DNA of 64,000 nt from Neolewinella marina (GCF_002631205.1 NZ_PDLO01000010.1:1-64000); one strand, 5' to 3'; shown: positions 16,974-26,579, counted from the stretch's first letter. Numbers and translations: made by a program. Notes: a model not told the origin generated them from the letters alone.

Positions 16974-17621
16974 ATGCCATTATCACCCCGGGCCCGGGAA
17001 CTGTATACCCGCATCGCCGACCCCGCCATCAAACTGGGAGAACTGAAGAAGATCGCCCGGACCATCAAGCGGGACCACGATCTGGCCCTCGAACTGTGGT
17101 CGACCGGGGAATACCACCCGCGGATGCTCGCTACCCTCATCCTGGACAAGCAGCAGCTCACCCAGGAATTGATCGACGCCCTGGACGCCGACCTGGACCG
17201 CCACCCCCCCGAAGAGAGCAACCGCATCATGGAGTGGCTGATGGCCAACCAGCTGACCAAGGACCGCCGCACCGTGGCCCTGATGCAGTCGTGGCAGCAC
17301 AGTCCCTCCCCCCGGCAGCGGCGCACCTTTTGGTACCACCAGGCCCGACTGCGGTGGACCGGCCAGGCCCCGCCCGATAATACGGCCGCCCTGATGGACG
17401 CCATCGAAGCGGAACTGGCCACCGAAGACCCCGCAGTGCAGTGGGCCATGAACTTCACCGCGGCCTGGATCGGCATCCATGACACCGCCTACCGCCAGCG
17501 GTGCATCGACATCGGAGAGGCCACGGGGCTGTACCGCGAAGAGAAGGCGGTCCGCGGCTGCACCCCCAACTACCTGCCCGCCTTCATCGAAACGGAGGTC
17601 AACAAACGGCAGAAGGCCTAG
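16974..17621 (+). CDS. DNA alkylation repair (AlkD-like HEAT-repeat) protein
   Basis: The 215-residue all-helical protein resembles the AlkD/AlkC superfamily of HEAT-like DNA glycosylases. It shows repeated helix pairs, the region LELWSTGEYHPRMLATLI, and late FWYHQARLRWTG and AMNFTAAWIGIHD blocks. Such enzymes remove positively charged alkylated bases. The family fit is to the divergent group in which activity is often unproven. The start ATG at 16974 is 23 bases after the acetyltransferase stop. The dispersed word CCCCGGCACCCGCG (17632) lies 10 bases past its own stop. Confidence 0.75.
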   Translation: MPLSPRARELYTRIADPAIKLGELKKIARTIKRDHDLALELWSTGEYHPRMLATLILDKQQLTQELIDALDADLDRHPPEESNRIMEWLMANQLTKDRRTVALMQSWQHSPSPRQRRTFWYHQARLRWTGQAPPDNTAALMDAIEAELATEDPAVQWAMNFTAAWIGIHDTAYRQRCIDIGEATGLYREEKAVRGCTPNYLPAFIETEVNKRQKA

Positions 17622-17631
17622 CCCCCCGCTT

Positions 17632-17645
17632 CCCCGGCACCCGCG
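17632..17645 (+). repeat. Dispersed 14-bp word CCCCGGCACCCGCG
   Basis: This is one of four exact 14-base copies (also 40758, 53916 and 57132) plus three near copies (11556, 24502 and 44988). All are on the + strand. This one sits just after a stop codon. Confidence 0.7.
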
Positions 17646-17707
17646 CGCCGCCCGCCCCCCAAGGTCAAAAAATAGGCGTACAAACACGGAAGCGACTATA
17701 TTAGGGG

Positions 17708-20488
17708 ATGATGGGCTACTCACCTTTCACGTACGGGATACTGTGGTGGCTGTTCTTCTTCCTCTCCCTCCCGCTGCGTGCGGCGGAGGGGGAAACGGGC
17801 AATTCCCTGCTGGTGCTCGACGACCCGCTCACGAACTACCGCCTGGTGGACTACGTGGAGCTGCTGCCCGACTCCGCTCTCCCCCTTTCCGAAGTTACCG
17901 ACCGCGCCTTCACGTCCTACCGCGCCTACGACCGCCCGGTGGAGGCCGGACGGTGGTACTGGGGCCGCTTCACCCTGGTGAACCGCCTCCCCGACGCCGG
18001 GCGGCATACCGAGTGGGTGGTGTTCTTCCCGGGTACCTGGACCACCCTGGAGGTCTACGTGCCCGGCGCCGACGGCCGCTGGCGGGCCGAGCCCAACGGA
18101 ACTTTCACCCCCGTGGCCGACAGGCCCTTCGTGCCCACCACCAAGGGCAACCTGGTGAAGCTGGCCCTGCCGCCCGACCAGCCCGTTACGGTGTACTTCC
18201 GTGGCCTGAGCGAACGGCCCACCCTGCGGCCTTCCTTCCACCTCTACCTCCAGACTACGGAGGTTTTCTACGACAAGCTCATGCAGCGGCGGGTGGCCAA
18301 TGCCGTCTTCATCGGTTTCCTGGGCATGATGCTGGTGTACAACCTGATCCTGTACTTCTTCGGCCGCGACCGCAGCTTCATCTACTACTCCGGCTACCTG
18401 CTCATGATGATCGTGTACGCCTGCTACTTTACCGACGACCTGTCGGACTGGTTCGGGCGCACCCTCTTCGCTACCCGGCCGCAGTACTACGGCTTCTTCA
18501 AGCTGTCCATCTTCGTGGGGCTGATGTGCTACCTCTCGTTCATCCGCAGCTTCACCGACCTCAGGCAGCTGCTGCCGCGGTGGGACCGCTACTTCCACTG
18601 GCTCATCCTGCTGGGCTTCCCCCTCATGGCGGTGTACGTGGGGGTTTCCCTGGCCTCCAACTTCAGCTACCTGGTGGAGGACTTCGTCACGGTGGGCTAC
18701 ATCGTCCTGGTCATCGGCTCCTGCGGCGTGCTGCTGTACCCCCTGTACCGGGCGCGCGACAAGAAGGGGGCCTTCGTGTTCGCCGGTATCGCCGCCCTCT
18801 GCATCGGGGCCCTGCTTAGCCTCCTGAGCCGGGTATTGCTGCCTCCCTTCACCCTCTTCTACCTGGAAATGGGGGTGGCGGTGGAGGTCCTCATCTTCTC
18901 CCTCGGCCTGGCCTACCGGCAGCGGAAGCTGATCATGGCGCGCAAGCAGTCCGATCTGGCCCTGCGGGAAAGCCGGCTGCTCCAGGAAAAGCAACAGCTG
19001 GAGGCCGACCGGCAGCGGGAGCTGGCGGAGTTCAAGAGCCGCTTCTACACCAACATCACCCACGAGTTCCGCACCCCGCTTACCGTCATCCTGGGCATGA
19101 GCGAGCAGATAAATGGCCACGAACGGGAGCGGGAGTTGATCGGGCGCAACGGCCGGCAATTGCTGGGGCTCGTCAACCAGCTGCTCGACCTCTCGCGGCT
19201 GGAGAGCGGTTCGGTGGGCGTCCACTACATCCACGACGACATCGTGGCCTACCTGCGCTACCTCACGGAGAGCTTCTATTCGGCGGCGGAGCGCAGGAGC
19301 CTGCGTTTCCTCTTCTACTCCGAGGAAAACGAGCTGCTCATGGACTACGACGAAACCAAGGTCATGCAGATCGTGAACAACCTCATCTCCAACGCCCTGA
19401 AATTCACCCCCGCCTACGGCAAGGTGGTGGTTCACACCAGCCGCGCCCGTACGGAGGAAGGCGAATGGCTGAAGCTGATCGTGCAGGACAGTGGCATCGG
19501 AATCAGCTCCGAGGACCGCGCCCGGGTGTTCGACCGCTTCTTCCAGGTCAACGGAGCGGCCGAGGGCGGTACCGGCGTGGGCCTGGCCCTGACGCGGGAG
19601 CTGGTGGACATACTCGGGGGCACCATCGAAGTGCGCAGCGAACCCGGCGCGGGTACCACCTTCGAAGTCCGCCTCCCGATCCGTGACGACTACCGCACGG
19701 CCGCCCCCTCCACCCCCGGTGGCTCTTACGTGGAAGGGAGGCCCGAGCTGCTGGTCATCGAGGACAACCCGGACATCATCGCCTACCTGCAGACCATCCT
19801 GGTCGACCGCTACAACTGTCACTTCGCCACCGACGGCGACACCGGCATCGAGCGGGCCCTGGAGCTAGTGCCCGACGTCATCCTCTCCGACGTGCTCATG
19901 CCGGGCAAGGACGGCTACGAGGTGTGCCAGACCCTGAAGGCCGACGAGCGGACCAGCCACATCCCCATCATCCTGCTGACGGCGAAAACCACCCAGGCGG
20001 CCCGCCTCGACGGTCTGCGCTACGGCGCCGATGCCTTCCTGACCAAGCCCTTCGACAAGGACGAACTCCACCTGCGGCTGGAGAAGCTCATCGAGGTACG
20101 CAAACAGTTGCAGCACCACTACACCGCCGCGGGTACGGGCGACGCCGCGGCCGGTGAAGAGGTCTCCCGGGAGGAAGCTTTTCTCGAGAAGCTGCACACC
20201 CTCATTCACGACCACCTCGACGATGCCGGATTCGGGGTGTCGGAGCTGGCGGCGGCGGCCCACCTCAGCAAGATGCAGCTGTACCGCAAGATCAAGGCCC
20301 TGACCGGCAAGACGCCCTCCCGCTTCATCCGCAGCTACCGGCTGTCGCGGGGCATGCTGCTGCTGCGGGAAGGGCAGTATACCGTGTCCGAGGTGGCCTA
20401 CGCCGTGGGTTTTTCCGACCCCAGCTACTTTTCGCGCACCTTCCAGCAGGAGTACCAGCACAGTCCCAGCCACTACCTGAGTGCCTGA
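17708..20488 (+). CDS. Hybrid two-component sensor: 7TM-DISM receptor, kinase, receiver and AraC output
   Basis: One 926-residue chain senses a signal at the membrane and ends in a DNA-binding output. In order: signal peptide (1-25); an extracytoplasmic 7TMR-DISMED2-like domain (about 60-175); seven membrane helices (about 195-415); a linker coiled coil; HisKA with the HEFRTPL box and phospho-acceptor H452; HATPase with NLISNALKFTP, DSGIGIS and GTGVGLAL; a receiver domain with D728 in ILSDVLMPGKDG and TKPFD; and a C-terminal AraC helix-turn-helix (about 825-925, FSDPSYFSRTFQQEY). It likely regulates genes directly. A perfect inverted repeat follows the gene. Confidence 0.93.
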   Translation: MMGYSPFTYGILWWLFFFLSLPLRAAEGETGNSLLVLDDPLTNYRLVDYVELLPDSALPLSEVTDRAFTSYRAYDRPVEAGRWYWGRFTLVNRLPDAGRHTEWVVFFPGTWTTLEVYVPGADGRWRAEPNGTFTPVADRPFVPTTKGNLVKLALPPDQPVTVYFRGLSERPTLRPSFHLYLQTTEVFYDKLMQRRVANAVFIGFLGMMLVYNLILYFFGRDRSFIYYSGYLLMMIVYACYFTDDLSDWFGRTLFATRPQYYGFFKLSIFVGLMCYLSFIRSFTDLRQLLPRWDRYFHWLILLGFPLMAVYVGVSLASNFSYLVEDFVTVGYIVLVIGSCGVLLYPLYRARDKKGAFVFAGIAALCIGALLSLLSRVLLPPFTLFYLEMGVAVEVLIFSLGLAYRQRKLIMARKQSDLALRESRLLQEKQQLEADRQRELAEFKSRFYTNITHEFRTPLTVILGMSEQINGHERERELIGRNGRQLLGLVNQLLDLSRLESGSVGVHYIHDDIVAYLRYLTESFYSAAERRSLRFLFYSEENELLMDYDETKVMQIVNNLISNALKFTPAYGKVVVHTSRARTEEGEWLKLIVQDSGIGISSEDRARVFDRFFQVNGAAEGGTGVGLALTRELVDILGGTIEVRSEPGAGTTFEVRLPIRDDYRTAAPSTPGGSYVEGRPELLVIEDNPDIIAYLQTILVDRYNCHFATDGDTGIERALELVPDVILSDVLMPGKDGYEVCQTLKADERTSHIPIILLTAKTTQAARLDGLRYGADAFLTKPFDKDELHLRLEKLIEVRKQLQHHYTAAGTGDAAAGEEVSREEAFLEKLHTLIHDHLDDAGFGVSELAAAAHLSKMQLYRKIKALTGKTPSRFIRSYRLSRGMLLLREGQYTVSEVAYAVGFSDPSYFSRTFQQEYQHSPSHYLSA

Positions 20489-20501
20489 TTTACAGCGCAT
20501 T

Positions 20502-20537
20502 GGTACTTATCCTCACCCCCTTTGCAGGATAAGTACC
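20502..20537. terminator. 12-bp inverted repeat after the sensor gene
   Basis: The arms GGTACTTATCCT (20502-20513) and AGGATAAGTACC (20526-20537) pair perfectly across a 12-base loop. There is no clear T-run, so it may stop transcription weakly or act as a binding site. The loop end CCTTTGCAGGAT-like word is repeated at about 20571-20582. Confidence 0.55.
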
Positions 20538-20642
20538 AGCCTTTTCCCGCCCTACGTCGGATAACTCCCTGCCTTTGCAGGATGCGTGCGGGAGGTTGCG
20601 GCCCGGGAAGACCCACCTTGGGGAAGACACAAGAACATTCCC

Positions 20643-21800
20643 ATGCGCTACCAGACATACCCACTCCTTTTTTTACTATTGGTGTTGACCGGCGGTATGC
20701 TCCGTTCCCAGGAGTTTTACCTGCCGGTCTCCACCCTTTCCGACGAGGCCCGTACCGCCTACTACGCCGCCAGTGAACTGGGGTCGAACGTCCACTTTAC
20801 CGCCGCCCAGCGGGAGATCGACCGCGCCCTGGAGGCCGATCCCGACTTCTTCATGGCCTACGCCTACGCCATCCAGGTACTGGCCCCGGACGAGAAAAAG
20901 CCGAAGCTGCTGCAGCGCGCCCTGGCGATCGACCCCTCCGGCTTCACCGAATCCGAACGGATTATGCGGGGCTACCTGCAGGAAATGCAGCGGGATTCCA
21001 CCGCCCGCCCGACCGCGGCGATGAAGGCATTGGTAAAGGCCTACCCCAACACGCCCGAAGCCTACGAATGGGCCTACCTCCACGCCCTCTACACCGACAA
21101 GGACCCCGTGGCGGCCCTCGACTACGCCCACCGCCTCCTGGACCTGGACCCCGGTTTCGGACCGGTCCACAATACCCTCGGCTACCTCCACATGGGGGAA
21201 GGCCGCATGGACAAGGCAAAGGAGCACTTCGACCGTTACATCAAGCTGGCCCCCGAAGAGTCGAACGCCTTCGACAGTATGGGAGAGTACTACGCCAACC
21301 GGGGCGACTACCTGCAATCCGCGCGACTGTATATGCAGGCAGCGGCCCGGGGCATGGAGGCCGCCCCGGAACGGGCCCTGGCCGCCCTGGATAAACTGGA
21401 AACCGGCAACGTAGCCTTAGTACAGTCCGTCTACGACGCCTTCGCGGCCGGCGATATCCCCACCGTGCTGTCCGCCCTGGACGCCCAGGTGGTCTGGCAG
21501 GAAGCCGAAGGCAACGCCCTAGCCGACGGCAACCCCTACGTAGGCCCCGATGCCGTCCTCAACGGGGTGTTCGCCCGCCTCGGCGCCGAGCACGATTACT
21601 TCCGGGTGAAGGACATCGAGCTTCACCCCATGGCCCACAACCGCGTACTGGCCACCCTGCGCTACGACGCCCGCCGCAAGGGAAGCGGCAAACTGATCGA
21701 CGCCCAGGCCGCCCACCTGTGGACGCTTCGCGATGGCAAGGTGACGGCCTTCCAGCAGTACGTCGACACCCGCCAGCTGGCGGAGGCGGCCAAGAAGTAG
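20643..21800 (+). CDS. Exported TPR protein with C-terminal SnoaL/NTF2-like domain
   Basis: The 385-residue product has a signal peptide (about 1-22). Helical TPR-type repeats cover about 45-255; the pattern ALEADPDFFMAYAYAIQVL and the later NTLGYLHMGEGRMDKAKEHFDRYIKLAPEE are typical. Residues 265-380 look like a SnoaL/NTF2-like alpha+beta barrel (VQSVYDAFAAGDIPTVLSAL, ending in a HLWTLRDGKVTAFQQYVDT strand). Such domains bind or hydrolyse small ligands. The start is at 20643, because the region upstream to 20586 contains repeat sequence. Periplasmic, specific role unknown. Confidence 0.83.
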   Translation: MRYQTYPLLFLLLVLTGGMLRSQEFYLPVSTLSDEARTAYYAASELGSNVHFTAAQREIDRALEADPDFFMAYAYAIQVLAPDEKKPKLLQRALAIDPSGFTESERIMRGYLQEMQRDSTARPTAAMKALVKAYPNTPEAYEWAYLHALYTDKDPVAALDYAHRLLDLDPGFGPVHNTLGYLHMGEGRMDKAKEHFDRYIKLAPEESNAFDSMGEYYANRGDYLQSARLYMQAAARGMEAAPERALAALDKLETGNVALVQSVYDAFAAGDIPTVLSALDAQVVWQEAEGNALADGNPYVGPDAVLNGVFARLGAEHDYFRVKDIELHPMAHNRVLATLRYDARRKGSGKLIDAQAAHLWTLRDGKVTAFQQYVDTRQLAEAAKK

Positions 21801-21871
21801 GCGGCCGGCCGGGCGCTACCTTCATTGTTGGAACATCTACCGCCTACCCCCGTTACCCAGTAAACCAGCTT

Positions 21872-22891
21872 ATGTCAAAAGTAAAAGCCTGGGCCGCCAG
21901 GGAGCCCCAAGGAAAACTGGAACCCTTCGAATACAACGCCGGCCCCCTGGGCCTGGAAGATGTAGAGGTTGAGATTGAATACTGTGGCGTCTGTCACTCC
22001 GACCTCTCCATGCTCGACAACGAGTGGGGCATCACCACCTACCCCTTCGTTCCCGGTCACGAAGCCATCGGCAAGGTGGTCGCCCTGGGAGATATCGCCA
22101 AGGAGAAAGGACTGAAGGTCGGCCAGCGCGTAGGCGTGGGCTGGACGGTGAAGAGCTGTCTCCACTGCGAGTACTGCCTGCAGGGCGACCAGCAGATGTG
22201 TACTTCGGTACAGCCCACCATCGTCGGCCACCACGGTGCCTTCGCCCAGTCGATCCGCACCCATTGGGTGTGGGCGGTACCCATTCCCGAGGGCGTGTCC
22301 CCCGACTCGGCCGGCCCCCTGCTCTGCGGAGGCATCACCGTCTTCGCTCCCCTGCTGGACAACGCCATTTCACCCACCGACAAGGTGGGCGTCTTCGGCA
22401 TCGGAGGCCTGGGGCATATGGCCCTGAAATTCCTCAAGGCCTGGGGCTGTGAAACCACGGCTTTCACCTCCTCCCCCTCGAAGCACGACGAGGCCCGCGC
22501 GTTCGGCGCTACCCACATCGCTTCCAGCGTCGACTCCGAGGAAATGGGGGCCCTGGCGGGCAAGTTCGACTTCATCGTCATTTCCGCTAACGCCTCCCTC
22601 GACTGGGACGCCATCATCGCCATGCTGAAGCCCGGGGGCAAGCTGCACATCGTAGGGGCCGTACTCGAGCCCATCCCGGTGCACGTCATGTCGCTCATGC
22701 TGAGCAAGCGGTCCATCTCCAGTTCGCCCACCGGCAACCGGAGCCAGATGGACAAGATGATGCAGTTCGCCGCCCACCACCAGGTGGCCCCCCAGGTGGA
22801 GCACTTCCCCATGAGCAAGGTGAACGAGGCCATGGACCACCTGCGGGCGGGAAAGGCCAGCTACCGCATCGTTTTGGAGGCGGATTATTAG
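21872..22891 (+). CDS. Zinc-dependent NAD(P) alcohol dehydrogenase (YahK/cinnamyl-alcohol type)
   Basis: The 339-residue medium-chain dehydrogenase shows the catalytic zinc ligands in GVCHSDL and GHEAIG and the structural zinc site in CLHCEYCLQGDQQMC. The NAD(P)-binding motif is GIGGLGHMA (about 170-178). These enzymes of the YahK/Adh type reduce aldehydes with NADPH. The start at 21872 (MSKVKAW) is the normal family start. The in-frame extension to 21719 overlaps the previous gene. A rho-independent terminator follows at 22917. Confidence 0.93.
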   Translation: MSKVKAWAAREPQGKLEPFEYNAGPLGLEDVEVEIEYCGVCHSDLSMLDNEWGITTYPFVPGHEAIGKVVALGDIAKEKGLKVGQRVGVGWTVKSCLHCEYCLQGDQQMCTSVQPTIVGHHGAFAQSIRTHWVWAVPIPEGVSPDSAGPLLCGGITVFAPLLDNAISPTDKVGVFGIGGLGHMALKFLKAWGCETTAFTSSPSKHDEARAFGATHIASSVDSEEMGALAGKFDFIVISANASLDWDAIIAMLKPGGKLHIVGAVLEPIPVHVMSLMLSKRSISSSPTGNRSQMDKMMQFAAHHQVAPQVEHFPMSKVNEAMDHLRAGKASYRIVLEADY

Positions 22892-22916
22892 TCAGCATAA
22901 GCTACGATAGATCAGC

Positions 22917-22947
22917 AAGGGCCTTCCGTACGGGAGGCCCTTTTTGC
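22917..22947 (+). terminator. Rho-independent terminator of the alcohol dehydrogenase gene
   Basis: The GC-rich stem GGGCCTTCC...GGGAGGCCC is followed by TTTTTG, 26 bases after the stop codon. It is a classic intrinsic terminator. Confidence 0.85.
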
Positions 22948-23173
22948 TTGTAGTACAAGGTGGCAGGCATAGTACCCACTGGAGTTAAGGCGCCCCCCCT
23001 GTTGGCGGCGGAGCGCGGGATCCGTGGTCGGTGGATCAATCCCCTACCATCGATTTTTCCTCCCCGAAATTTCTGCAATTGTCCGTGTGACCCTTCCCGA
23101 AAAAAGCCGTCAGACGGAAGCTGAAACCGCGCTACATTACCGCCCCGTACAAGGGAAAAACGCCGCTCAATAG

Positions 23174-24493
23174 ATGTATACCCTCCTGCTGCTCACCTTC
23201 GTGGTGGGCTACTTCTGCATCGCCCTGGAACACCCCCTCAAGATTGACAAGACGGCGTCGGCCCTGCTCACGGGGGTCCTTTGCTGGACGGTGCTGGTCA
23301 TGGGGCAGGAAGCCCTCTTTCCCGGCGGTTTAGCGCCCGGTCTCCTCGAGGAGACCATCCTGCTCCACGTGGGCGAGATCGCCGAGATCCTCTTCTTCCT
23401 CCTCGGCGCGATGACGATCGTGGAGTTGATCGACACCCACGGCGGCTTCCAGGTGATTACGGAGCGCATCCGCACCACCGACCGGGTGAAGCTGCTCTGG
23501 ATCCTGGGCTTCGTCACCTTCTTTCTCTCCGCGGTGCTGGACAACCTCACCACCACCATCGTCATGGCCACCCTGCTCAAGAAGCTGATCCGCGACAAGG
23601 AGGACCTCTGGTTCTTCGGCGGCATGGTGGTCATCGCGGCCAACGCCGGCGGTGCCTGGTCGCCCATCGGCGACGTCACCACCATCATGCTCTGGATCGG
23701 CGGGCAGGTCACCGCGCCCAGCATCGTAGCCGGACTGCTCCTGCCGAGCATCGCCTGTCTGCTGGCGCCCCTGGCCGTCCTCTCCTTCACCAAGCGGGGC
23801 AGCGTATCGCCCCCCAGCCGGTTCGACCTCGACAATGGCGGCGGCGGCCTCCACCACCAGCCGGTGGCCGTCAGCCCCGGCGAGGCTTCGCTGGTGCTCT
23901 GGCTGGGCATCATCGCCCTCCTCTTCGTGCCCGTCTTCAAGACCGTGACCCACCTGCCCCCCTTCATGGGCATGCTGCTCAGCCTGGGCGTGCTGTGGGT
24001 GGTCACCGAGCTCCTCCACAAGCGCAAGCCCGAGGACGAGCGCCACTCCCTGTCAGTGGCCGGGGTGATCCGGCGGGTGGACACCCCCAGCATCCTGTTC
24101 TTCCTGGGCATCCTGCTGGCCGTGGCCAGCCTGCAGACCGCCGGCCACCTGAGCCAGATGGCAGTGATCCTGAACGACACCTTCGGCAACATCTACGTGA
24201 TCAACCTCATCATCGGCCTGGTGTCCGCCATCGTCGACAACGTGCCCCTGGTGGCCGGTGCCATGGGCATGTACTCCCTGGCCGACTACCCCCAGGACTC
24301 CAATTTCTGGACCTTCCTGGCCTACTGCGCCGGCACCGGCGGCAGCAGCCTCATCATCGGTTCGGCCGCCGGCGTGGCCATCATGGGCCTGCTGAAGATC
24401 GACTTCATCTGGTACCTGAAGCGCATCACCTGGCTGGCCCTGGTGGGCTACTTCGCCGGTGCGGTGGTGTACTATCTCCAGCACGGCCTCTAG
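23174..24493 (+). CDS. nhaD: NhaD-type sodium:proton antiporter
   Basis: The 439-residue polytopic inner-membrane protein has about 12 hydrophobic helices. It starts MYTLLLLTFVVGYFCIALEH, as NhaD proteins do, and carries the family blocks SAVLDNLTTTIVM and IVDNVPLVAGAMGM (two similar discontinuous-helix DN motifs) and GTGGSSLIIGSAAGVA. It belongs to the ion transporter superfamily and exchanges Na+ or Li+ for protons, fitting a marine or salt-exposed organism. A DUF2490 gene and a PiT/CysP-like permease follow on the same strand. Confidence 0.9.
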   Translation: MYTLLLLTFVVGYFCIALEHPLKIDKTASALLTGVLCWTVLVMGQEALFPGGLAPGLLEETILLHVGEIAEILFFLLGAMTIVELIDTHGGFQVITERIRTTDRVKLLWILGFVTFFLSAVLDNLTTTIVMATLLKKLIRDKEDLWFFGGMVVIAANAGGAWSPIGDVTTIMLWIGGQVTAPSIVAGLLLPSIACLLAPLAVLSFTKRGSVSPPSRFDLDNGGGGLHHQPVAVSPGEASLVLWLGIIALLFVPVFKTVTHLPPFMGMLLSLGVLWVVTELLHKRKPEDERHSLSVAGVIRRVDTPSILFFLGILLAVASLQTAGHLSQMAVILNDTFGNIYVINLIIGLVSAIVDNVPLVAGAMGMYSLADYPQDSNFWTFLAYCAGTGGSSLIIGSAAGVAIMGLLKIDFIWYLKRITWLALVGYFAGAVVYYLQHGL

Positions 24494-24501
24494 GGCTTTC
24501 T

Positions 24502-24513
24502 CCGGCACCCGCG
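24502..24513 (+). repeat. Dispersed CCGGCACCCGCG word
   Basis: A near-exact copy (13 of 14 bases) of the word at 17632, again just after a stop codon (9 bases past nhaD). Confidence 0.6.
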
Positions 24514-24546
24514 CCCCGGCGCCCCCCTACTACTACGACCCCACCT

Positions 24547-25272
24547 ATGCCCCTACCCCGGCCCGCGCTGCTGTTGCTGCTAGTGCTGCTCACCTCCGCA
24601 GCCAGCGCCCAGAAAACCGTCGACACCCAGCAACTCGGGTGGGTGAGGTACCACCTCCGCCTCCCGCTCCAGGGGCCGTATGCCCTGCGACAGGAGCTGG
24701 AGGAACGCGCCTACTGGTTCCCGTGGCGGCAGCACCAGCTGGTCTCCCGTAGTGTAGTCGAGCGCCGCCTGGGCCGGGACTGGAACGCCGGTCTCGGCCT
24801 CACCGTTTTCCGGCAGTCGCTGCCCCACGATCCCCACGCCGTGATCACCCAGACCCGCACCGAAATCCGTCCCATGCTGGAGCTGGCCGGATTGCAAACC
24901 CTGAGCGAGAAGCTGGCCCTCCACCACCGCTACTGGGCCGAGCTGCGGTACTTCGGCGGCGGTGATGGCGGACTGTCCTTCGCCAACTACCGCTTCCGCT
25001 ACCGCCTGGAGCTCCGCTACCGCCCCCACCCCGACTGGCAGCTGCGCGCCTTCGACGAAATCATGGTGAACGCCGGCCGACAGGTGGTACTCAACACCTT
25101 CGACCAGAACCGCTACGGCGGTAGCCTGCAGTACCAGTTTACCAAGCAGGTGGGCGCCGAGCTGGGCTACCTCCGCTGGTTCCAGCAACGGAGCAGTGGC
25201 CATGAATTTTACGACCGCCACATCGTCCGTTTCACCCTTCACCACCAGTTGCCGGCGCCGCGGCGCGACTAA
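24547..25272 (+). CDS. DUF2490 domain-containing outer-membrane protein
   Basis: The 241-residue product has a signal peptide (ending SAASAQ) and then a chain of amphipathic strands rich in arginine and tyrosine. Features typical of DUF2490 are QELEERAYWFPWRQHQLVSR early and the closing strands YGGSLQYQF and LGYLRWFQQRSSGHEFYDRH. DUF2490 proteins are predicted small outer-membrane beta-barrels of unknown function. The start is at 24547; the longer frame beginning at 23281 is out-of-frame shadow of nhaD. It ends 10 bases before the permease gene. Confidence 0.82.
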   Translation: MPLPRPALLLLLVLLTSAASAQKTVDTQQLGWVRYHLRLPLQGPYALRQELEERAYWFPWRQHQLVSRSVVERRLGRDWNAGLGLTVFRQSLPHDPHAVITQTRTEIRPMLELAGLQTLSEKLALHHRYWAELRYFGGGDGGLSFANYRFRYRLELRYRPHPDWQLRAFDEIMVNAGRQVVLNTFDQNRYGGSLQYQFTKQVGAELGYLRWFQQRSSGHEFYDRHIVRFTLHHQLPAPRRD

Positions 25273-25282
25273 CGCCTAGCTT

Positions 25283-26302
25283 ATGTCCGAGTTATTCAAC
25301 TCCCTGACGATTCCCTTCCTGCTGGCCATGTTCCTCGCCGTGAATATGGGGGGCAGCGGCACGGCGCCGGCCTTTTCGGCGGCCTACGGGGCCAACGTGA
25401 TCCGGCGGTCGCTCATCCCGGGGCTTTTCGGGGTGATGGTGCTGGCCGGGGCCCTGCTGGCGGGGCAGGAGGTATCGCTGACCCTGGGCAAGGGGCTGCT
25501 GGACCAGAGCTTCTTTACGCCCTTCAACACCTCCATCATCCTGTTCTCCATCGGCATCACCCTGCTGGTCTCCAACCTGATCGGCGTACCCCAGTCGACC
25601 AGCCAGTCGACGGTACTCGCCATCGCCGGGGCGGCCACGGCCCTGGAGGGGCTCAATACGCGGAAGCTGTTCTACGAGATCATCCCTACCTGGGTCATCC
25701 TGCCCATCGTGGCCTTCGTGATCATGCTCTTCTTTTCGCTGTTCATCCTCCCCCTGCTGCGGCGGACGATCTTCAACACCGACTACGCCCACCTGCGGCA
25801 CCACCCCTTCCTGAAGGCCCTGCTCATCTTCAGCTCCCTCTACGTGGCCTTCTCCATCGGCGCCAACAACGTAGCCAATGCCGCGGCGCCCATCGCCTCC
25901 CTCACCGCCAACGAGCTGGGGCACCAGGCCGCCGGCAACTTCCTGCCCATCATCATCCTTTCGGTCCTCATCGTGGCCCCCTGCTTCGCCATCGGCAGTT
26001 CGCTGCTGGGCCACCAGGTGACGGAGACCACCGGCAAGGAGATCGTCCAGGTGAGCCCCTTCACGGCCACCGTCATTGCCCTCATCGTGGCCACCCTCCT
26101 GCTCTACGCCTCGGTGCAGCAGGGCATCCCCACCTCCCTGGTGCAGCTGAACGGGGCGGCCTTCATCGCCCTGAGCATCAGCAAGAAGGGCTGGCAGGAA
26201 ACCTTCGCCAACCGGACGGTGAAGCTGTTCTTTACGGTGTGGTGCGTAGCGCCGGCGATCGCCTTCGCGCTGACGTACGCGCTGGTGGGGTGGCTGGTGT
26301 AG
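25283..26302 (+). CDS. PiT superfamily anion permease, CysP-like
   Basis: The 339-residue inner-membrane protein has about ten helices. The C-terminal half keeps the PiT signature (IGANNVANAAAPI). The N-terminal half has LAVNMGGSGTAPAFSAAYG in place of the usual phosphate-permease motif. That N-terminal form is close to the Bacillus sulfate permease CysP, so sulfate or thiosulfate import is as likely as phosphate import. It probably shares a transcript with the DUF2490 gene (10-base gap). Substrate inference rests only on remembered motif similarity. Confidence 0.82.
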   Translation: MSELFNSLTIPFLLAMFLAVNMGGSGTAPAFSAAYGANVIRRSLIPGLFGVMVLAGALLAGQEVSLTLGKGLLDQSFFTPFNTSIILFSIGITLLVSNLIGVPQSTSQSTVLAIAGAATALEGLNTRKLFYEIIPTWVILPIVAFVIMLFFSLFILPLLRRTIFNTDYAHLRHHPFLKALLIFSSLYVAFSIGANNVANAAAPIASLTANELGHQAAGNFLPIIILSVLIVAPCFAIGSSLLGHQVTETTGKEIVQVSPFTATVIALIVATLLLYASVQQGIPTSLVQLNGAAFIALSISKKGWQETFANRTVKLFFTVWCVAPAIAFALTYALVGWLV

Positions 26303-26579
26303 GTCCCCGCAGAAAACCAATGCTCCCGGCCCGTAGGTGAACCTTCTTGCACCTACGCCCCCCGTAGATCGACAAGACGGCCTCCGGCGCGCCGGAAGTT
26401 GCGGGGGTACTTTGCAGGAATACTTTTGTTTTGCCGGCAGTTTGCCGTCTCCGGCTGATTGATTCAACTAGCGAGAAGCCCATATCCTGGAATAGCGCAA
26501 CTGCTTGGTCGGTGACGAGATGCTAATCCGCATGGGCGATCCCCGCGGCGGCTGGCTAGTACGCTGCGGAGCCCTCCGG
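26303..26579. other. Convergent intergenic region with one hairpin
   Basis: The genes on both sides point toward each other. A perfect 8-bp stem (CGTAGGTG/CACCTACG, 26332-26357) lies 30 bases after the permease stop and may serve as its terminator. I see no gene. Confidence 0.5.

Noticed and set aside
17720-19822. 700-residue frame opposite the hybrid sensor gene
   Set aside because: Fully inside a well-supported sensor gene with all domain motifs. The reverse frame has shadow composition only.
23281-25272. 663-residue frame joining nhaD and the DUF2490 region
   Set aside because: Its first half is an arginine/proline-rich shadow of nhaD. Only the last 241 residues, from 24547, are a real gene.
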